DNA from: Prostheceraeus crozeri
Taxonomy: Eukaryota > Platyhelminthes > Polycladida > Euryleptidae
Assembly: GCA_907163375.1 (NCBI GenBank)
Contig: CAJQUW010005310.1
Location: 248,001-312,000, forward strand
Length of the DNA: 64,000 nucleotides
Direction: 5' to 3'
Both the position numbers and the translations under genes were made by a program. Positions 39,482-51,034 of this stretch are shown piece after piece. The notes beneath the pieces are model-generated. The model was not told where the DNA came from. It made no database searches and was given only the letters and a program-made list of their open reading frames with translations. Numbering within the stretch: the stretch's first letter is position 1; the number at the start of each line of letters is the position of its first letter.

Positions 39482-39509
39482 TTTTAAAGATAAAATAAAA
39501 TATATGTTT

Positions 39510-39640
39510 TACCGAATAGAACCTTGTTCAGAGGCCTTAGCCGATCGGACCAAAGGTCCTCAGGTTACTAACCTATAGAACCTTGTTCAGAGGCTTTAGC
39601 CGATCGGACCAAAGGTCCTGAGGTTATTACCTAATCATAC
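39510..39640. repeat. Two 67-bp repeats with paired hairpins
   Basis: Two copies of a unit reading TAGAACCTTGTTCAGAGGC, then TTAGCCGATC, GGACCAAAGGTCC and CAGGTTACTAACC. GGACC-AAA-GGTCC is a perfect stem-loop, and GGTTA-C-TAACC forms a second in the first copy. Further copies lie at 40292-40322 and, inverted, 42256-42290, always between genes. They may mark RNA 3' ends or regulatory structures. Confidence 0.65.
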
Positions 39641-39688
39641 TAGGACTTAGATATATTCCAGAACCATCTTTTCTTTCTTTAATTTCAA

Positions 39689-39976
39689 TTAAATCATCAA
39701 CATTTTAAGAACTCGGTTTTCTTCATCATCTAAATTTAATTTACTAATGAAATTATCTACTACTCCCTCACCTCTTGCCGCTTTCTCTAACTCTCGATTA
39801 TGTCGTTTTTGTTCTTCTAATGCTGCCTTCTCCGATTTATTTTTATTTACTGCTTGGACAATACCAGCTGTCCCACCTGCAATACTTCCTGCTGCTGCTA
39901 TACCTCCCATTATTAGTGGAATTAATGGGAGAATTCCACCATTCTTTTCTTCTTGTAATTGAATATTCTCTATCAT
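39689..39976 (-). CDS. pX-like membrane-active core protein, 95 aa
   Basis: Contains KNGGILPLIPLIMGGIAAAG followed by SIAGGTAGIVQAVN, the GGILP-plus-hydrophobic Gly/Ala pattern of adenovirus pX-like proteins and of the Polinton 1 protein at 10487. A charged helix follows (KSEKAALEEQKRHNRELEKA). It is intact. Probably a minor virion protein cleaved near GG by the protease; the cleavage is an inference. Confidence 0.65.
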   Translation of the reverse strand: MIENIQLQEEKNGGILPLIPLIMGGIAAAGSIAGGTAGIVQAVNKNKSEKAALEEQKRHNRELEKAARGEGVVDNFISKLNLDDEENRVLKMLMI

Positions 39977-40291
39977 TGGTTTACTTATGTAATTAATGTT
40001 TTATTAATAGTAATAGTTTTAGGGGTATTTTTGTAAATGATGTTACGTAGTTTTATTTCAACCGTTATATTATTATTATTACTTTTCGCTTGCGTCATTT
40101 TTAATAAAAAATTTTAAGTTACGAAAAATTTTAATCTATTCTAGTTATGAAAAATTTTAATCTATTCTAGTTATGAAAAATTTTAATCTAAGAATTTTTT
40201 TAATCTATTCTAGTTATGAAAAATTTTTAAGTTAAGAATTTTTAATCTATTCTAGTTATGAAAAATTTTAAGTTACAAAAAAATAATTTTA
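39977..40291. repeat. AT-rich tandem repeat, ~28-bp unit
   Basis: The unit GAAAAATTTTAATCTATTCTAGTTAT recurs about five times between 40120 and 40275 with slippage variants. The rest of the gap is plain AT-rich sequence. No gene is seen. Confidence 0.65.
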
Positions 40292-40322
40292 ATCGGACCA
40301 AAGGTCCTCAGGTTACTAACCG
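40292..40322. repeat. Single copy of the paired-hairpin motif
   Basis: CGGACCAAAGGTCC followed by CAGGTTACTAACCG. It is the same motif as at 39540-39630 and sits at the 3' end of the capsid gene, which is on the minus strand. Confidence 0.55.
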
Positions 40323-41648
40323 ATCCTAGCCATCTTTCCATTAAGAATTTCAATAGAATATTCTACATCTTCTAGCAATAAACCATAAGCCATCAATGAT
40401 GTTGTGGAATTTTTCTTTTCAATATTAATTGTTACATCACAACCAGTCTTGATAATATCTTCAGATTGCGCACTTAAATCGAAACAGAAAACAGGATATA
40501 AATGTCTCCAATCTCCAGGAGTTAATTGTGGTTCAACTCCAAATTATATACAAAGATTTCTATAAGCATCATATCCTTCCATAAATGATTATTGGTATCA
40601 TCGAATCTTAGTGGATCAATTGGATATCGGGTTTGACTTAAAGCAACTTGTAAACTTCGAATTGTATCAATATGAAAAGGATTATTGTTCTTATCAAACT
40701 TGGAGAATTATTTCTTTGAAATGTCAGTAATAAATATCTTGGAGTATTCGAAGTTCTAGTAAAATGTCAGTCAAATCGTTGCTCTGAAAAAGTTACTGAA
40801 CTAGCCGTACGCTTTAGAAAATTTAATGGAATTGGTTTGTTAGTATTTAATCTTTTTGAAATAGCTGTTTCAACCTCTAAACTAGGAGTAATATGCTTAA
40901 TCCACTATTCAAGTCTATCAATTTTTAAATATGCTTTTTTTCGAGTCTTGCCAAAAAAGATTAATTCATTATTTGCTGTACGATGAATTATTAACTTAAA
41001 TTTTAATTGATATGATATTTTTTCATAATCTAAATATCGGAATAATGGAGACAATGACCAATTTACTGTCTGTTTACTTTTCTTGTTAAATTCACGTCTT
41101 TCTTTATATGCACTATTGTTTGTTTTATTTAAATGATTTGCAATATTTTCTACATCTTTCGCAATTCCTGCTGCATCTGTTACAGCGTGAGTTAAATCAT
41201 CAACAATTATACCATCATAAGTATCAGGAAACCAACCTTCGACTTCATGCTTTTTATTATTTTCATCAATTGTTACAAATCTAAGCATTGTATCAATTAC
41301 ACCTGGAGAATCACTTATTGTTTGTATATTTTGAGTTGCAACATCTAAACGCATTTGTGTAAATAATCTTGGAAAGAAATTATTCTCTAATGCAATATTA
41401 TCGGTATCTGGTAATGGTGTTGTAAAATTGGCATCACTATAGAAAGAATAATCACAGTGTAAAAAGGAATCAGGTAAATATAAATAACTTTGCTGATTAT
41501 CAACTTCAAAAATTAAATCTCCTCCAGTATTTACTCTACTGGAAGATCCGGGATTCATAGCAACTCTTATATAGTCATTCTTTTTTTGATTGTAACTGAC
41601 GAACGGAGGATCGTCTAATCTAAATTTATTTTCGATGATAGAAGACAT
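40316..41648 (-). pseudogene. Major capsid protein of Polinton 2, broken
   Basis: The first 247 codons (41648-40905) are intact: RLDDPPFVSYNQKKNDYI, GDLIFEVDNQQSYLYLPDSF, a LENNFFPRLFTQMRLDVATQ segment matching the LHSLF-x-x-V-x-(V/I)-x-LN region of the family, and FKLIIHRTANNELI. The remainder to 40316 is spread over frames with several stops, but its end (HLYPVFCFDLSAQ, then VTINIEKKNS) keeps the expected capsid C-terminal pattern. It is a double-jelly-roll hexon-like capsid protein by family. The total of ~440 codons is normal length. Confidence 0.75.
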
Positions 41649-41649
41649 T

Positions 41650-41757
41650 TTTAAAAAAATAATTTGACTTTATTTTACTAAAAAAATTTTACTAAAAAAA
41701 TTTTACTAAAAACTTCTACTAAAAAAAATTTAACTAAAAAATTGTACTAAAATATAA
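41650..41757. repeat. ACTAAAAAAATTTT tandem repeat
   Basis: A short unit close to AAAATTTTACTAAAA repeats about seven times in the spacer upstream of the capsid gene. It is a slippage product in AT-rich DNA. Confidence 0.6.
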
Positions 41758-41759
41758 TT

Positions 41760-42212
41760 TTAGAATTTTGCGAGACCATTACCTCTTATTTCTTCAATTA
41801 AACGTTCTAAGGCTACGCCTGATTTCTTCTCCTGTTTACTATCAGGTACTATGTTAGCAATTTTGTTTTTTGTTTCCTCTGAAAGTTTTTGTAATTTTTT
41901 TAGTTCTTCTGAATCATTCTTAAGTTTACGAATAGTTTCTAGTTGTTTTAATTCGTTTTGAGACTTAACAGCATTTGATATTGCACTAGCTGTACTACCT
42001 ATAGCAGCTGCTCCTTTTGCAGCAGATGTAATCAAATATTTATTATTTTTAATTAAGTTAACGATACTTCCAATACCAGAAAAGATGCCAGCCCCTTATT
42101 TTTGAATTGTTTCTACACTGTCATAATGGTAAACAGATTTCATAGATGGTTCATGAGCAATTTTTTTATTTGAAGCAAAATGCTTAAGATTGTATTGATA
42201 AATTATAGGCAT
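41760..42212 (-). pseudogene. Virion minor protein, pVI-like, one in-frame TAA
   Basis: The ATG at 42212 begins MPIIYQYNLKHF. The frame is interrupted only by TAA at 42098-42096, then continues with GAGIFSGIGSIVNLIKNNKY and ITSAAKGAAAIGSTASAISN, followed by a charged coiled region ending GNGLAKF. A GAG(I)FS-GIG amphipathic/hydrophobic start after a protease-cleavable linker recalls adenovirus pVI. Placed directly before the capsid gene in transcription order. The assignment is by character and context. Confidence 0.55.
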
Positions 42213-42255
42213 TTTTTAGGAATAAATTTGACTTCTGGGAAAAAAATATTTACGA

Positions 42256-42290
42256 TTGGTTAGTAACCTGAGGACCTGAGATCCGATTAA
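42256..42290. repeat. Inverted copy of the paired-hairpin motif
   Basis: GGTTAGTAACCTGAGGACC followed by TGAGATCCGATTA, the reverse orientation of the 39540 motif, at the 3' end of the fibre-like gene. Confidence 0.5.
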
Positions 42291-43172
42291 GATTTACGTT
42301 TGTGAATGGACAACAACTTCGTGATAACTTTATTAATTTTCCGTTGCACGTTATCTATTGCGTCAAGCAGCGTGTGATGTACTTTTATTTCTTTTCTATT
42401 AACTTGCATTTTCTGCTGATTAATTTTCAACGCCGTTTTAAGACCATTCAATTGAACTTTAAGAACATCTAAACGATTTTTAACAGCATCTAACTGTTCT
42501 TTATTTCCTTTAAAGTTTTCTTGTAAATTTTTCTTTAATTCATTTTCTAAACTGATTTTAAGAGTTTTCATTTCATCAACTTTTTGATTAAGTGAGTTTA
42601 CTTCATTTATTATTCTATTCATCTTTTTCATTTGTTGAGTAATTTTAGAACTTAATTCATCAACACTGTTTTGGAATGTAGTTTGTAACTGCTTTAATTT
42701 GTTTAATTCTTTCAGGTAGTTTTTCTATTTCATCTTCTAATTGTTCTTTCAATAGTTGTATCTGATGTTTATTTTTAATGACTGCAGATTTTAACTTTAT
42801 AGAAAGTAATATTAAAATTTTTGATTGTTCTGAAATATTTTTAAAAAGTTTTGCTATATCTGCTTCTAGCTCTCTATCCTTTTCATCAAGTTTTAATAAT
42901 TTTTCGTTTAATGATTTGTCATTAAGTCTAAGCAACTTAAATTCATTCATCAGTGGAACCAAAACATCGTTTATATATTTTTCTTTTAAGTCATTGATTT
43001 GTGTATCAACATATTGTTTATTTGTTAACTCTGTATTTTGTTGCGGAAGAATAGAAGGATGCAATGGACCAGATAAAACGTCTCCAGTTTTCATGATATA
43101 ATTTTCTATTTCTATTTCTAATTCACGATTATTCGGGATATATGCACCTCCACCAACATTTGGTAACATCAT
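42287..43172 (-). pseudogene. Fibre-like coiled-coil protein, frameshifted
   Basis: The ATG at 43172 begins MMLPNVGGGAYIPNN. Residues ~27-60 read YIMKTGDVLSGPLHP, then NTELTNKQYVDTQI. This is the bacteriophage tail-fibre style motif in which a short M-x-G-(D/P)-L unit is followed by TKQYVD. A long coiled coil follows through two frames (43172-42660, then 42631-42287), ending LLSIHKRKS. One frameshift near 42650 splits it. A trimeric receptor-binding or spike-like fibre is inferred; Polinton 1 uses a collagen-like penton instead. Confidence 0.6.
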
Positions 43173-43249
43173 TTTTTAACAATAAAAAAGTAATTTTTTT
43201 ATATAATGAGAAAAAAAAATAAAATTTTTTCTAATAAAAATAAAAAAAT

Positions 43250-44518
43250 GGAAAAAGCAAATTTGAAAAAATTATATTCGCCCGTATCATCCTGTTCTTC
43301 TTATTCGACGAGATCATCGGGATTTGAAAATTAATATTTTGATAATAATAATAATCCATGTATAGATGTTAATATTTTATTTGAATTACAAGCCAAAATA
43401 TTTAGAGAACAGACTTCCATAGAAACTAACTATTGTATTTTCCCGAGGGATCCATTTATTAAATTTATGGATATTGTAAGTAAGTATAATTATCTTGCTT
43501 ATGTAGAATTAAATAAAGAAAATATGGTTATAATTGGTCACAATTATGTTTATGGATTTATTAGAGCAGTGTTACCAAGTAGTGATACAGATTGGATTGA
43601 AACTAAAACTATCAATTATATCAACATTAGAGAATTAGTAAAAAAATTAAAATCTTTCTCAAAAGAAAAAATTAGATTATTTGTTGATGAGTTTAATCAA
43701 TATAATATTCATATTGAAAGTAAAAAACATAACGAAGAATTATTATGCCGAGTTTATTATAGAGATACAATTTATAAAAAAGAAACATCAGAAATGCCAC
43801 AAAGATATGATGATGATACTTATATAGGGTTATATTCAAATTTAAATATTAATTTATTAAAATCTTATATAAATGGATTAGCTCAACAAGAGAAAATTTA
43901 TATGTGGACAACACCTTATTAATTATTAATGACCATAATCATAATAATTTTAAAGAATCTGATAATAATAATTTTAAAGAATCTTATAATAATAATTTTA
44001 AAGAATCTTATAATAATAATGATGATGATAATATAGATGATGATAATATAGATGATGATTCTGAAACATCTGAAAAAGGTGTAAATGGTAACAAAGATTA
44101 TAAAAATATTAGTAATTATTAAAATTTAAGTGAAGAAAAACTTATATTTCAACATGATATTAATACTACAGATAATCAAAATTTATCTAAATTTCATTTT
44201 CTTACAATTGAAAATAATAATGATGGAATAGTTGAAGATACTGTTAGACAACTATGTGTCCGGTCTACAAAATTTAAATTAGGATTTACATCTAATCAAT
44301 TTAAAATTTTATCATCTTTAATAAAAACTAAAAATGATTCAGATTATGATGGTGTTATTAAATTTTCCAAAAGAGATCAAAGACCAATATTTTTCTCTAT
44401 TATATTATTATCAAATAATAAATATAATTTGGAATTAGATATTCCTATCAGGGAATGGCATCCTATACCAAAAAGTGTAATTTATGATGTTGAAGAATCA
44501 ATTTATCATGATGATTAA
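43250..44518 (+). pseudogene. Unrecognised two-part protein, possibly sliding-clamp-like
   Basis: The ATG at 43250 starts a Ser-rich leader, stopped at 43334. The following frames contain two segments of similar size: 43380-43920 (NYLAYVELNKENMVIIGHNY, then NIRELVKKLKSF) and 44150-44518 (VRQLCVRSTKFKLGFTSNQF, then ILSSLI). A low-complexity Asn/Asp linker made of three 30-bp repeats (43945-44030) joins them. Two comparable beta-rich halves joined by a linker recall PCNA, but no diagnostic motif is present, so this is only a guess. It is encoded upstream of PolB on the same strand. Confidence 0.3.
43935..44035 (+). repeat. 30-bp repeat in coding DNA
   Basis: Three copies of AATAATTTTAAAGAATCT plus a (G/T)ATAATAATAA tail, followed by GATGATGATAATATA units. 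They encode an Asn/Lys/Glu/Ser linker and likely expanded by slippage. Confidence 0.7.
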
Positions 44519-44748
44519 GAATAAATAGTTAGTGAAAATAAATTTAAATTATCTTTCGATAAAACGTTATATGATAAAACGTTATATGATATTTGATATA
44601 TATATATATGAAAAGTTAATGCGACAAACAAAATAAAATAACTAAGGAACGTGAAATATATAATAATATAAAATAACTCTCAAGACCTTGACATTAGAAT
44701 GTTTATATCAAAAATTAAAACACAAATTTTTTCTTTAAAAAATTAAAA
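44519..44748. promoter_or_regulatory. Likely promoter region of PolB (Polinton 2)
   Basis: AT-rich spacer with a TATATATATATATG run near 44600 and AATATATAATAATATAAAAT near 44655. Either could act as a TATA element for the polymerase gene. The assignment rests on position and base composition only. Confidence 0.3.
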
Positions 44749-47700
44749 ATGGAAAATACCAAGTTTTATTGTAACTTATGTAAAAAAAATTGCAAACAAA
44801 AAGAAGTTAACAACCTCATTTACAAAGTAAATTGCATTTACAAAATGTAGATCGAGTTGATGAAGGAAATATATTAAAATTAAATAATTATAAAAACTAT
44901 CTAGAGACATTACCTACTGATATAAAAGTTAAAAAAATATTTGATGATTATTCACATTCGGAATATGAAAAAGTTTTTAATAGTGAAGATGAACATGTAC
45001 GAACCGAAGGTTCTAGGGCTTCGCCCGCACCAGATGGAAGATATTCATTCATTTAGCGATACTGATGAATTTAACGAAATAGATGAATTTGATGAAACTA
45101 AAAAACCGATGAAGCGGAACGAACCGAAGGTTCTAGGGCTTCGCCAGTAACAGATATAAAATATTTATTTAATGAATCTGTTGAACATAATGAAACCGAT
45201 GAAACTTTTTATAATGTGTTAACAAACTTTTTCAAAATATTTAAGAAATCTTTCAAATGTTATATGAATGTAGAAGTACTTTATACAAAAAATGGACCTG
45301 ATGGAATTCCTGAAGAAATAATACAAGGACATTTTGTAAATTCGCAAGACACTCATAATGTAAATGATATACAACCCATATTTGAATCGATGATAAATAA
45401 ATTAGAAAATTGTATAATCGAGGCCCAGTTACATGAATCTGGTTGGAGATTTGTTAAAATACTATCTAAGAAAACAGCAATTGATAAATATAAAAATAAT
45501 ACTGGTGGTAGTTATGTTCCCTTACCTTTCAGTTCACCACAAATAATCCACATAAAAAATGAAGATGATTATTGTTTTCTGTGGAGTATTATAGCACATT
45601 TACATCCTGCAGAATATCACAAAGAAAGACTAAGTCATTATGCCAAAAAAGAATATATAAATGAGTTTGATCTTTCTGATGGTTTAGATGAATTTCCATA
45701 TGATTATAATAGCTTAATAAAGTTTCATAAAAAGAATAAAAATTTAATAGAAGTAAATGTTTTTGAATTAAATGTGAATTATGTTTCTATTGGTGATATT
45801 ACTCCATTTTACTCAGATTCAAAAAAATTTATTTGAATAATAAAAATTTATGTCAATCAGAAATAGTATACAATAAAAGAGGAAATTACATGCATCATAT
45901 TATTTTTTACCAAGGAAAAATAATATTTACTGAAAAATTTGAAATTGTTAAAACACTATCACCAATAATGATTAATCATAATAATTATATAGGACGTAAT
46001 GATGATTATGATTACAATTATTCATCTTTATCTTTAGAATATCAGCAAAAATTACAAAATTTAAATATAAGTTTACAAAAATGTAAAACAGATTATTTTC
46101 AACAAACAAAAATATTAGTACAAGAATATGGCCATAAATATCAAAATAAGATAGAGACGATCCAAAAATTAAATGAAGACAATAAAGAATTAGATAATGA
46201 AGAAAATGAAACCAATCAAAAAAAATGAATGTTTAAAAAAATGTCAACAACAATATAAAGAACAATATGATAAAGAGTATAATTATCAGCTACAAATATT
46301 AAATCAAAATTATCAACAGTCTGAAAAAGATATATCGATTTAACACATGAAACATATCAAGAAAAAATTGAAAAATTAAAACAAACAAAACAATCAGCAC
46401 AAGCGAATATATTATATTATCAGGGTCATTTTATATTGTGTAAAGATGTTTCTATATTTACAAAAACTTCAGATAATGATAATTTTTTCACTGTCTCCAA
46501 TGTATGACGAGCTTTAGAACTAAAGAAGAAATGAATAGACATTTGGAGAATTGCCAACAAAACGAAGCAGTTGAAAATACTTTTCCTAAAGATGGTTATT
46601 TAATTTATAATAGACATTATTTGAAAAAAAAGTACGCTTTACTATCTATTGTGATTTCGAAGCATATAATGTTAACATAACACAAAATTCTGATAATGGT
46701 AAATATGAAAAAGTGCACCTGAAAAAGTGCATCTGAACAAAGTAAAGAAAAACATTTATTTGAACAAAAAACATTATGTTGGGGAATGTACATTCATTCA
46801 AATTATCCTGAATTGTTTAAATCAGAACATTATCAATACTATGGTGAAGATAGTTCAGAAATGTTTACAAAGAAAGTAGAAGAATTACAAGGACGTTTTT
46901 CACAATTGCTTAAAACAAATATACCAATGCTTCCATTAACGGATGAAGAAAAAAATAATTTTGTTAATGAAATAAAATGTTTTTACTGTGGAAAAGAATT
47001 TACAAATAATTATAAACCTGGCAGAGGTAGATATCTTGATAAGCGAAGCGACGGCTCTGCCGACAAAGTAAAAGATCATGATCATCTAAATGGATTCTAT
47101 AGAGGTGCAGCACATAATTCTTGTAATCTTAATGCTAATAAATTCAGATATAACTTTGTTCCTTCATATTTCTATAATGGTTCTAAACATGATTTCCATT
47201 TAATAATGAAAAATTTATTTTCATCTGAAAAATTACAACAACAACAACAAATAAATGTACTATGTAAACAAGAAGAAGAATATTTTTCAATGCAATTAGG
47301 TTGTATTAGAATTTTAGATGCATTTAGATATTTTACTCCTTATTCATTAGATGTTATGGGAAAAACTTTGAAACCTGAACAATGTAAAATATTAAATAAA
47401 TATAATTTAAAACCTTTAAAAGGCATATTTCCATATGAATATTTAACTGGAGATATAAATAGAATAAATGAAACAATGAAAGAACGAAAACTTCCTCCAA
47501 TAAATAAATTTAAATCAACATTAAAACAATCACAATTATCTGAAGAAGACTATGCAGAAGCTGAAAAGAATTGGAGAGAGATAAATTGTAGAACAATGTA
47601 TGATTATGCAATGAAATATCTTCAGATAGATGTATTAATCCTTGCTGATCTTTTTGAAAACTTTCGTGATATGTGTTTAGAATATTACGGAATAGATCCA

Positions 47701-49218
47701 TGTTATTGTTATTCTACACCAGGTTTAACATGGTTAGCAGGATTAAAACATACTGGTGTTAAACTTAAGCATTATAAAGAGAATACATATAATAAATTAT
47801 TATTTTTTGAATCTGGAATTAGAGGTGGAGTTTCATCAGTTTTAGGTAATCGTTATGTACAGTGTTACAATAAAAAAGTAAATCCTCATGAATATGGAAT
47901 AATGAAACCTTTATCTCCAGAAGAAAGCGATCAGTTTATAAAATTGTTTAATCAAAATATAGAAGGACTTATATCAAATGAAGTTAGTCAAGCAGCAGTT
48001 GATGAATTCATGAGAGAAAACTATTTGTTATGTTATGATTTTAATAGCTTATATTCTTCTTGCATGATACAAGAATTACCAACAGATGAAATGTCATGGT
48101 GTAATATTCTTGATTATCAAAAAACACATGATGGAAATCATAATTTTGGTTATATATATGAAGTTGATTTAGTATACCCTGATTATATAAAAGGCGCAAC
48201 AAAATATTATCCTTTCTGTCCCGAAAACAAAATTCCCAATATAGAAGAATTTTCAGATTATCAAAAATCTATAATTCCTAAGAAATACAGACCAACAAAA
48301 AAACTTATGTTAACACAAGGTAATAAAGGAAAGTATGTTGTTGAAGGAAGAATGTTAGATTGGTATTTAGAACATGGAATGATTCTCACTAAAATACATA
48401 GAAAACTAGAGTATAGAAAATCTAGGTGGTTAAAAAATTATATAGAGTTCAATATTGAAAAACATAAAATAGCTAAAAGAAATAAAGATGATTTTGGAAA
48501 CGTGTTCTTCAAATTAATGAATAATGCATTTTATGTTAAGACTTTAGAAAATGTGCGTAATAGACAAAATATTGAAATAGTTTATGATAGAGATAGGTTT
48601 CAAAATTTAACAAGGAAACCTACATATAAAAGAACTACTAGATTTAGTGATAATCTATGTGTTGCACATTTACGTCGAATCAGCGTAAAACATAATAAGT
48701 TTAATTTTATTGGATTCACTATATTAGAATTAGCTAAACTATTTATGCATAGATTTATATATGATTATTTAGCACCTGCTTATGGCAAAAACTAAAAATT
48801 ACACTTTACAGATACCGATTCTGTTTTCTTAGAATTAACAATACCGTATAATTCTTCACTTGATAAAGAAATTAATGAAGTAAAAGATATCATTCATCCT
48901 TCTGATTTATGTAAAGTAAAAGATGAACTAAAAGGAAATGAAGATTTCATAACAGAAGCTATATTTTCAAAATCTAAATGTTATTGTTATAATACAACTA
49001 ATAATATTAAAACACACAAAACATTAAAAGGAGTTTCAAAGGCATCAGTGGCTAATCAAATAACATTACAAGATTATAAAAATGTATTATTTAATAATGA
49101 AATAAAAACAGCATGTAATTATAGACTTAATTCAAAGAAACATAAAATGTATTTAAAAGAAGAACATAAATTAGCATTAGATCCATTTGATGATAAAAGA
49201 AAAATTTTACCTTTTTAA
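44749..49218 (+). pseudogene. Protein-primed DNA polymerase B of Polinton 2, broken
   Basis: The ATG at 44749 starts a CNLCKKNC zinc-like segment. Next come FVNSQDTHNVNDIQPIFESM, GGSYVPLPF and YCFLWSIIAHLHPAEYHKER (45340-45640), the usual Polinton polymerase N-terminal cysteine-protease-like segment. Exo I is YCDFEAYN (near 46650). An HNH-like zinc insert, CFYCGKEF then KDHDHLNGFYRGAAHNSCNL, lies near 46980-47130. Exo III is YLQIDVLILADLF, motif A CYDFNSLYSS, and motif B KLMNNAFYVKTLENVR with Val replacing the conserved Gly after Tyr. A TAA at 48793 precedes motif C FTDTDSVFLEL. The C-terminal tail ends DDKRKILPF. An extra coiled segment (45840-46480) interrupts the N-terminal half. Many stops; not functional. 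Confidence 0.9.
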
Positions 49219-49304
49219 TTTTCTAATTTCTAAGATAGACAAATTTGATATAAATATAAAATAAAAAAATAAAATATTATAACACTATATTTGTATATTT
49301 TTTA

Positions 49305-50065
49305 TCACTCGGTAAACAAATCTTCTATAACTCTATCATGAATTTTTTTATCAATATTAATTGTAATGAAGCCATAATCTTTTGACCAAGCATTGTTGCA
49401 CGATTGTTTAAATTCATCTTTATTTCTTACACATAAATCTCTTAACAAATCACTTAAGTTTCTTGCATTTATTTCAAATAGTATAAATATATTTGCATTC
49501 TTTCTAATAACACTTCCGTCTAATGAATACATACTTTGTGTTAAAGAAAAACACTACAGTTATTATGTCTACCTCTTGCGAAATAATTTTTCTGAACTGA
49601 CTGATTTTTATCATTAACACAATCATCAAAAATTACACAATGTTTCATTGTTTTATCTAGTTTACTAGGATCTTGCATATTACCACTATCATCTATTAAT
49701 TGTATCTTTATATGCTTATTTTTATTGGATTCAACTAACTGATTATTTTTTGCTGCTTCTTCACACCACGAACTTATTTCTTCTTCATCTTCAGATTTTT
49801 CATATTCTTTGAATAATGAAGCAATTGCTGTTTTTTTAAGATTATTTTCAAATCCATATTTTAAAAATTGATAGACGGGTTGTTCTGCTGTTGTTGTATA
49901 AATTATAAGATTGTTATAATCCAAAAAATTTGGAGTCGTGAAAATTTAAAACAATACGTTTTACCACAACCTGATCTTCCACAAAGAACTGACAAAACTT
50001 TATTAGATAAATTTGAATGATGATTAAATTTGAGTTTTTTTATTTAATGGGGGCACTTCACTCAT
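49305..50065 (-). pseudogene. Packaging ATPase of Polinton 2, broken
   Basis: From ATG 50065 a first frame holds the Walker A CGRSGCGKT. A second frame (49924-49541) holds the body and Walker B HCVIFDDCV, then FARGRHNNCSVF. A third (49532-49305) holds IRKNANIFILFEINARNLSD and ending DDLFTE-type sequence. These match the FtsK/HerA-type ATPase of Polintons in order. The Walker A differs from that of Polinton 1 (GPSKSGKST), supporting a separate lineage. At least two frameshifts. Confidence 0.8.
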
Positions 50066-50141
50066 TTTTTAATAAAAAGATTTTATTTTTGTTTTAAAAG
50101 AAGAAGAAGAACATTAAACTTCTCTAGCTTCGCGTGGGAGT

Positions 50142-50943
50142 TTATACCTCCCGAACCAAAAGATCTATCATAATCTCTTCACCTCCAAAATTTATTTATT
50201 TTCCTTTCTCATCAGTGATTCTAATGATAATGTTGTTAATAGTTTTTCTTGTAATAGGGAAATGTATTAATGTTTGTGGAATTACATTTAGTCTATTACC
50301 AATGGGTACAGTAAAAGCTGGAAAACTGAATATTAAATTTGACAATTTACCATTTATATATCCTCCTTCAATAATGTCACAATGTACAACAATTGAATTT
50401 ATTTCAGTTATTTTTGGAATCTTCTCACCTAAATGATAACCTTGACTATAGGTTTGTTTATCAAATCCTAATAGCTTTGACGATGATCTATCATGATTAA
50501 AATCAACTTGATGATTTTCGTCTAAAGTAAGAGAAAATTTATTAACTGCCGGTTCAACTGCAAAATGTAATTGTTTCTTATCTTTAAATGGTATACCTAA
50601 ATGTCTCTTAATTTCATTTGATATTGATTCAACTTCAAGAACCAGGAAGAAAAGTTAGTATTTTCCACGTTTTACCTTTATCAGTAGAATAACTAAATTG
50701 ATCATTCACATCTTTGATAACGCTTTGAATAGTGTTAAATGAGGAGAAACTAGTCAATGCAATTTGATAATTTTTATTTTGTTCCAAATGTAGAATGGGT
50801 TCTAAATTACAAGTGTGTGATGAAGTAGTTGTCATAATTTTTAACGTCGTACTAAATTTTGATGAACCCAAAATCTCTGTTAAATTTTCTAAATGATTAT
50901 TAATTTTGTCAAAATCTACTGATGATAATTCTCTCGAAGACAT
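50142..50943 (-). pseudogene. Penton-like minor capsid protein of Polinton 2
   Basis: The ATG at 50943 starts MSSRELSSVDFDKINNH; the first frame stops at 50635 and the next carries the conserved tail to 50142. Tail features are NSIVVHCDIIEGGYINGKLS, IPQTLIHFPITRKTINNI, then ITDEKGK and a GGEEI-type ending. This is the single-jelly-roll vertex protein pattern of Polintons (HCxI-x3-YLNG, then D-x-x-G near the end). A stop lies near 50198. It is homologous in its C-terminal part to the two penton-like proteins of Polinton 1. Confidence 0.7.
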
Positions 50944-50954
50944 TTTTTAACTAA

Positions 50955-51034
50955 AAATTTAAATAAATATTATAGATAAAAATCGTAGATAAAAATCATA
51001 GATAAAAATCATAAATAAAAATCATAGATAAAAA
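50955..51034. repeat. 15-bp tandem repeat, ATAGATAAAAATCAT
   Basis: About five copies of ATAGATAAAAATC(A/G)T in the spacer before the penton gene. Slippage repeat. Confidence 0.65.
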
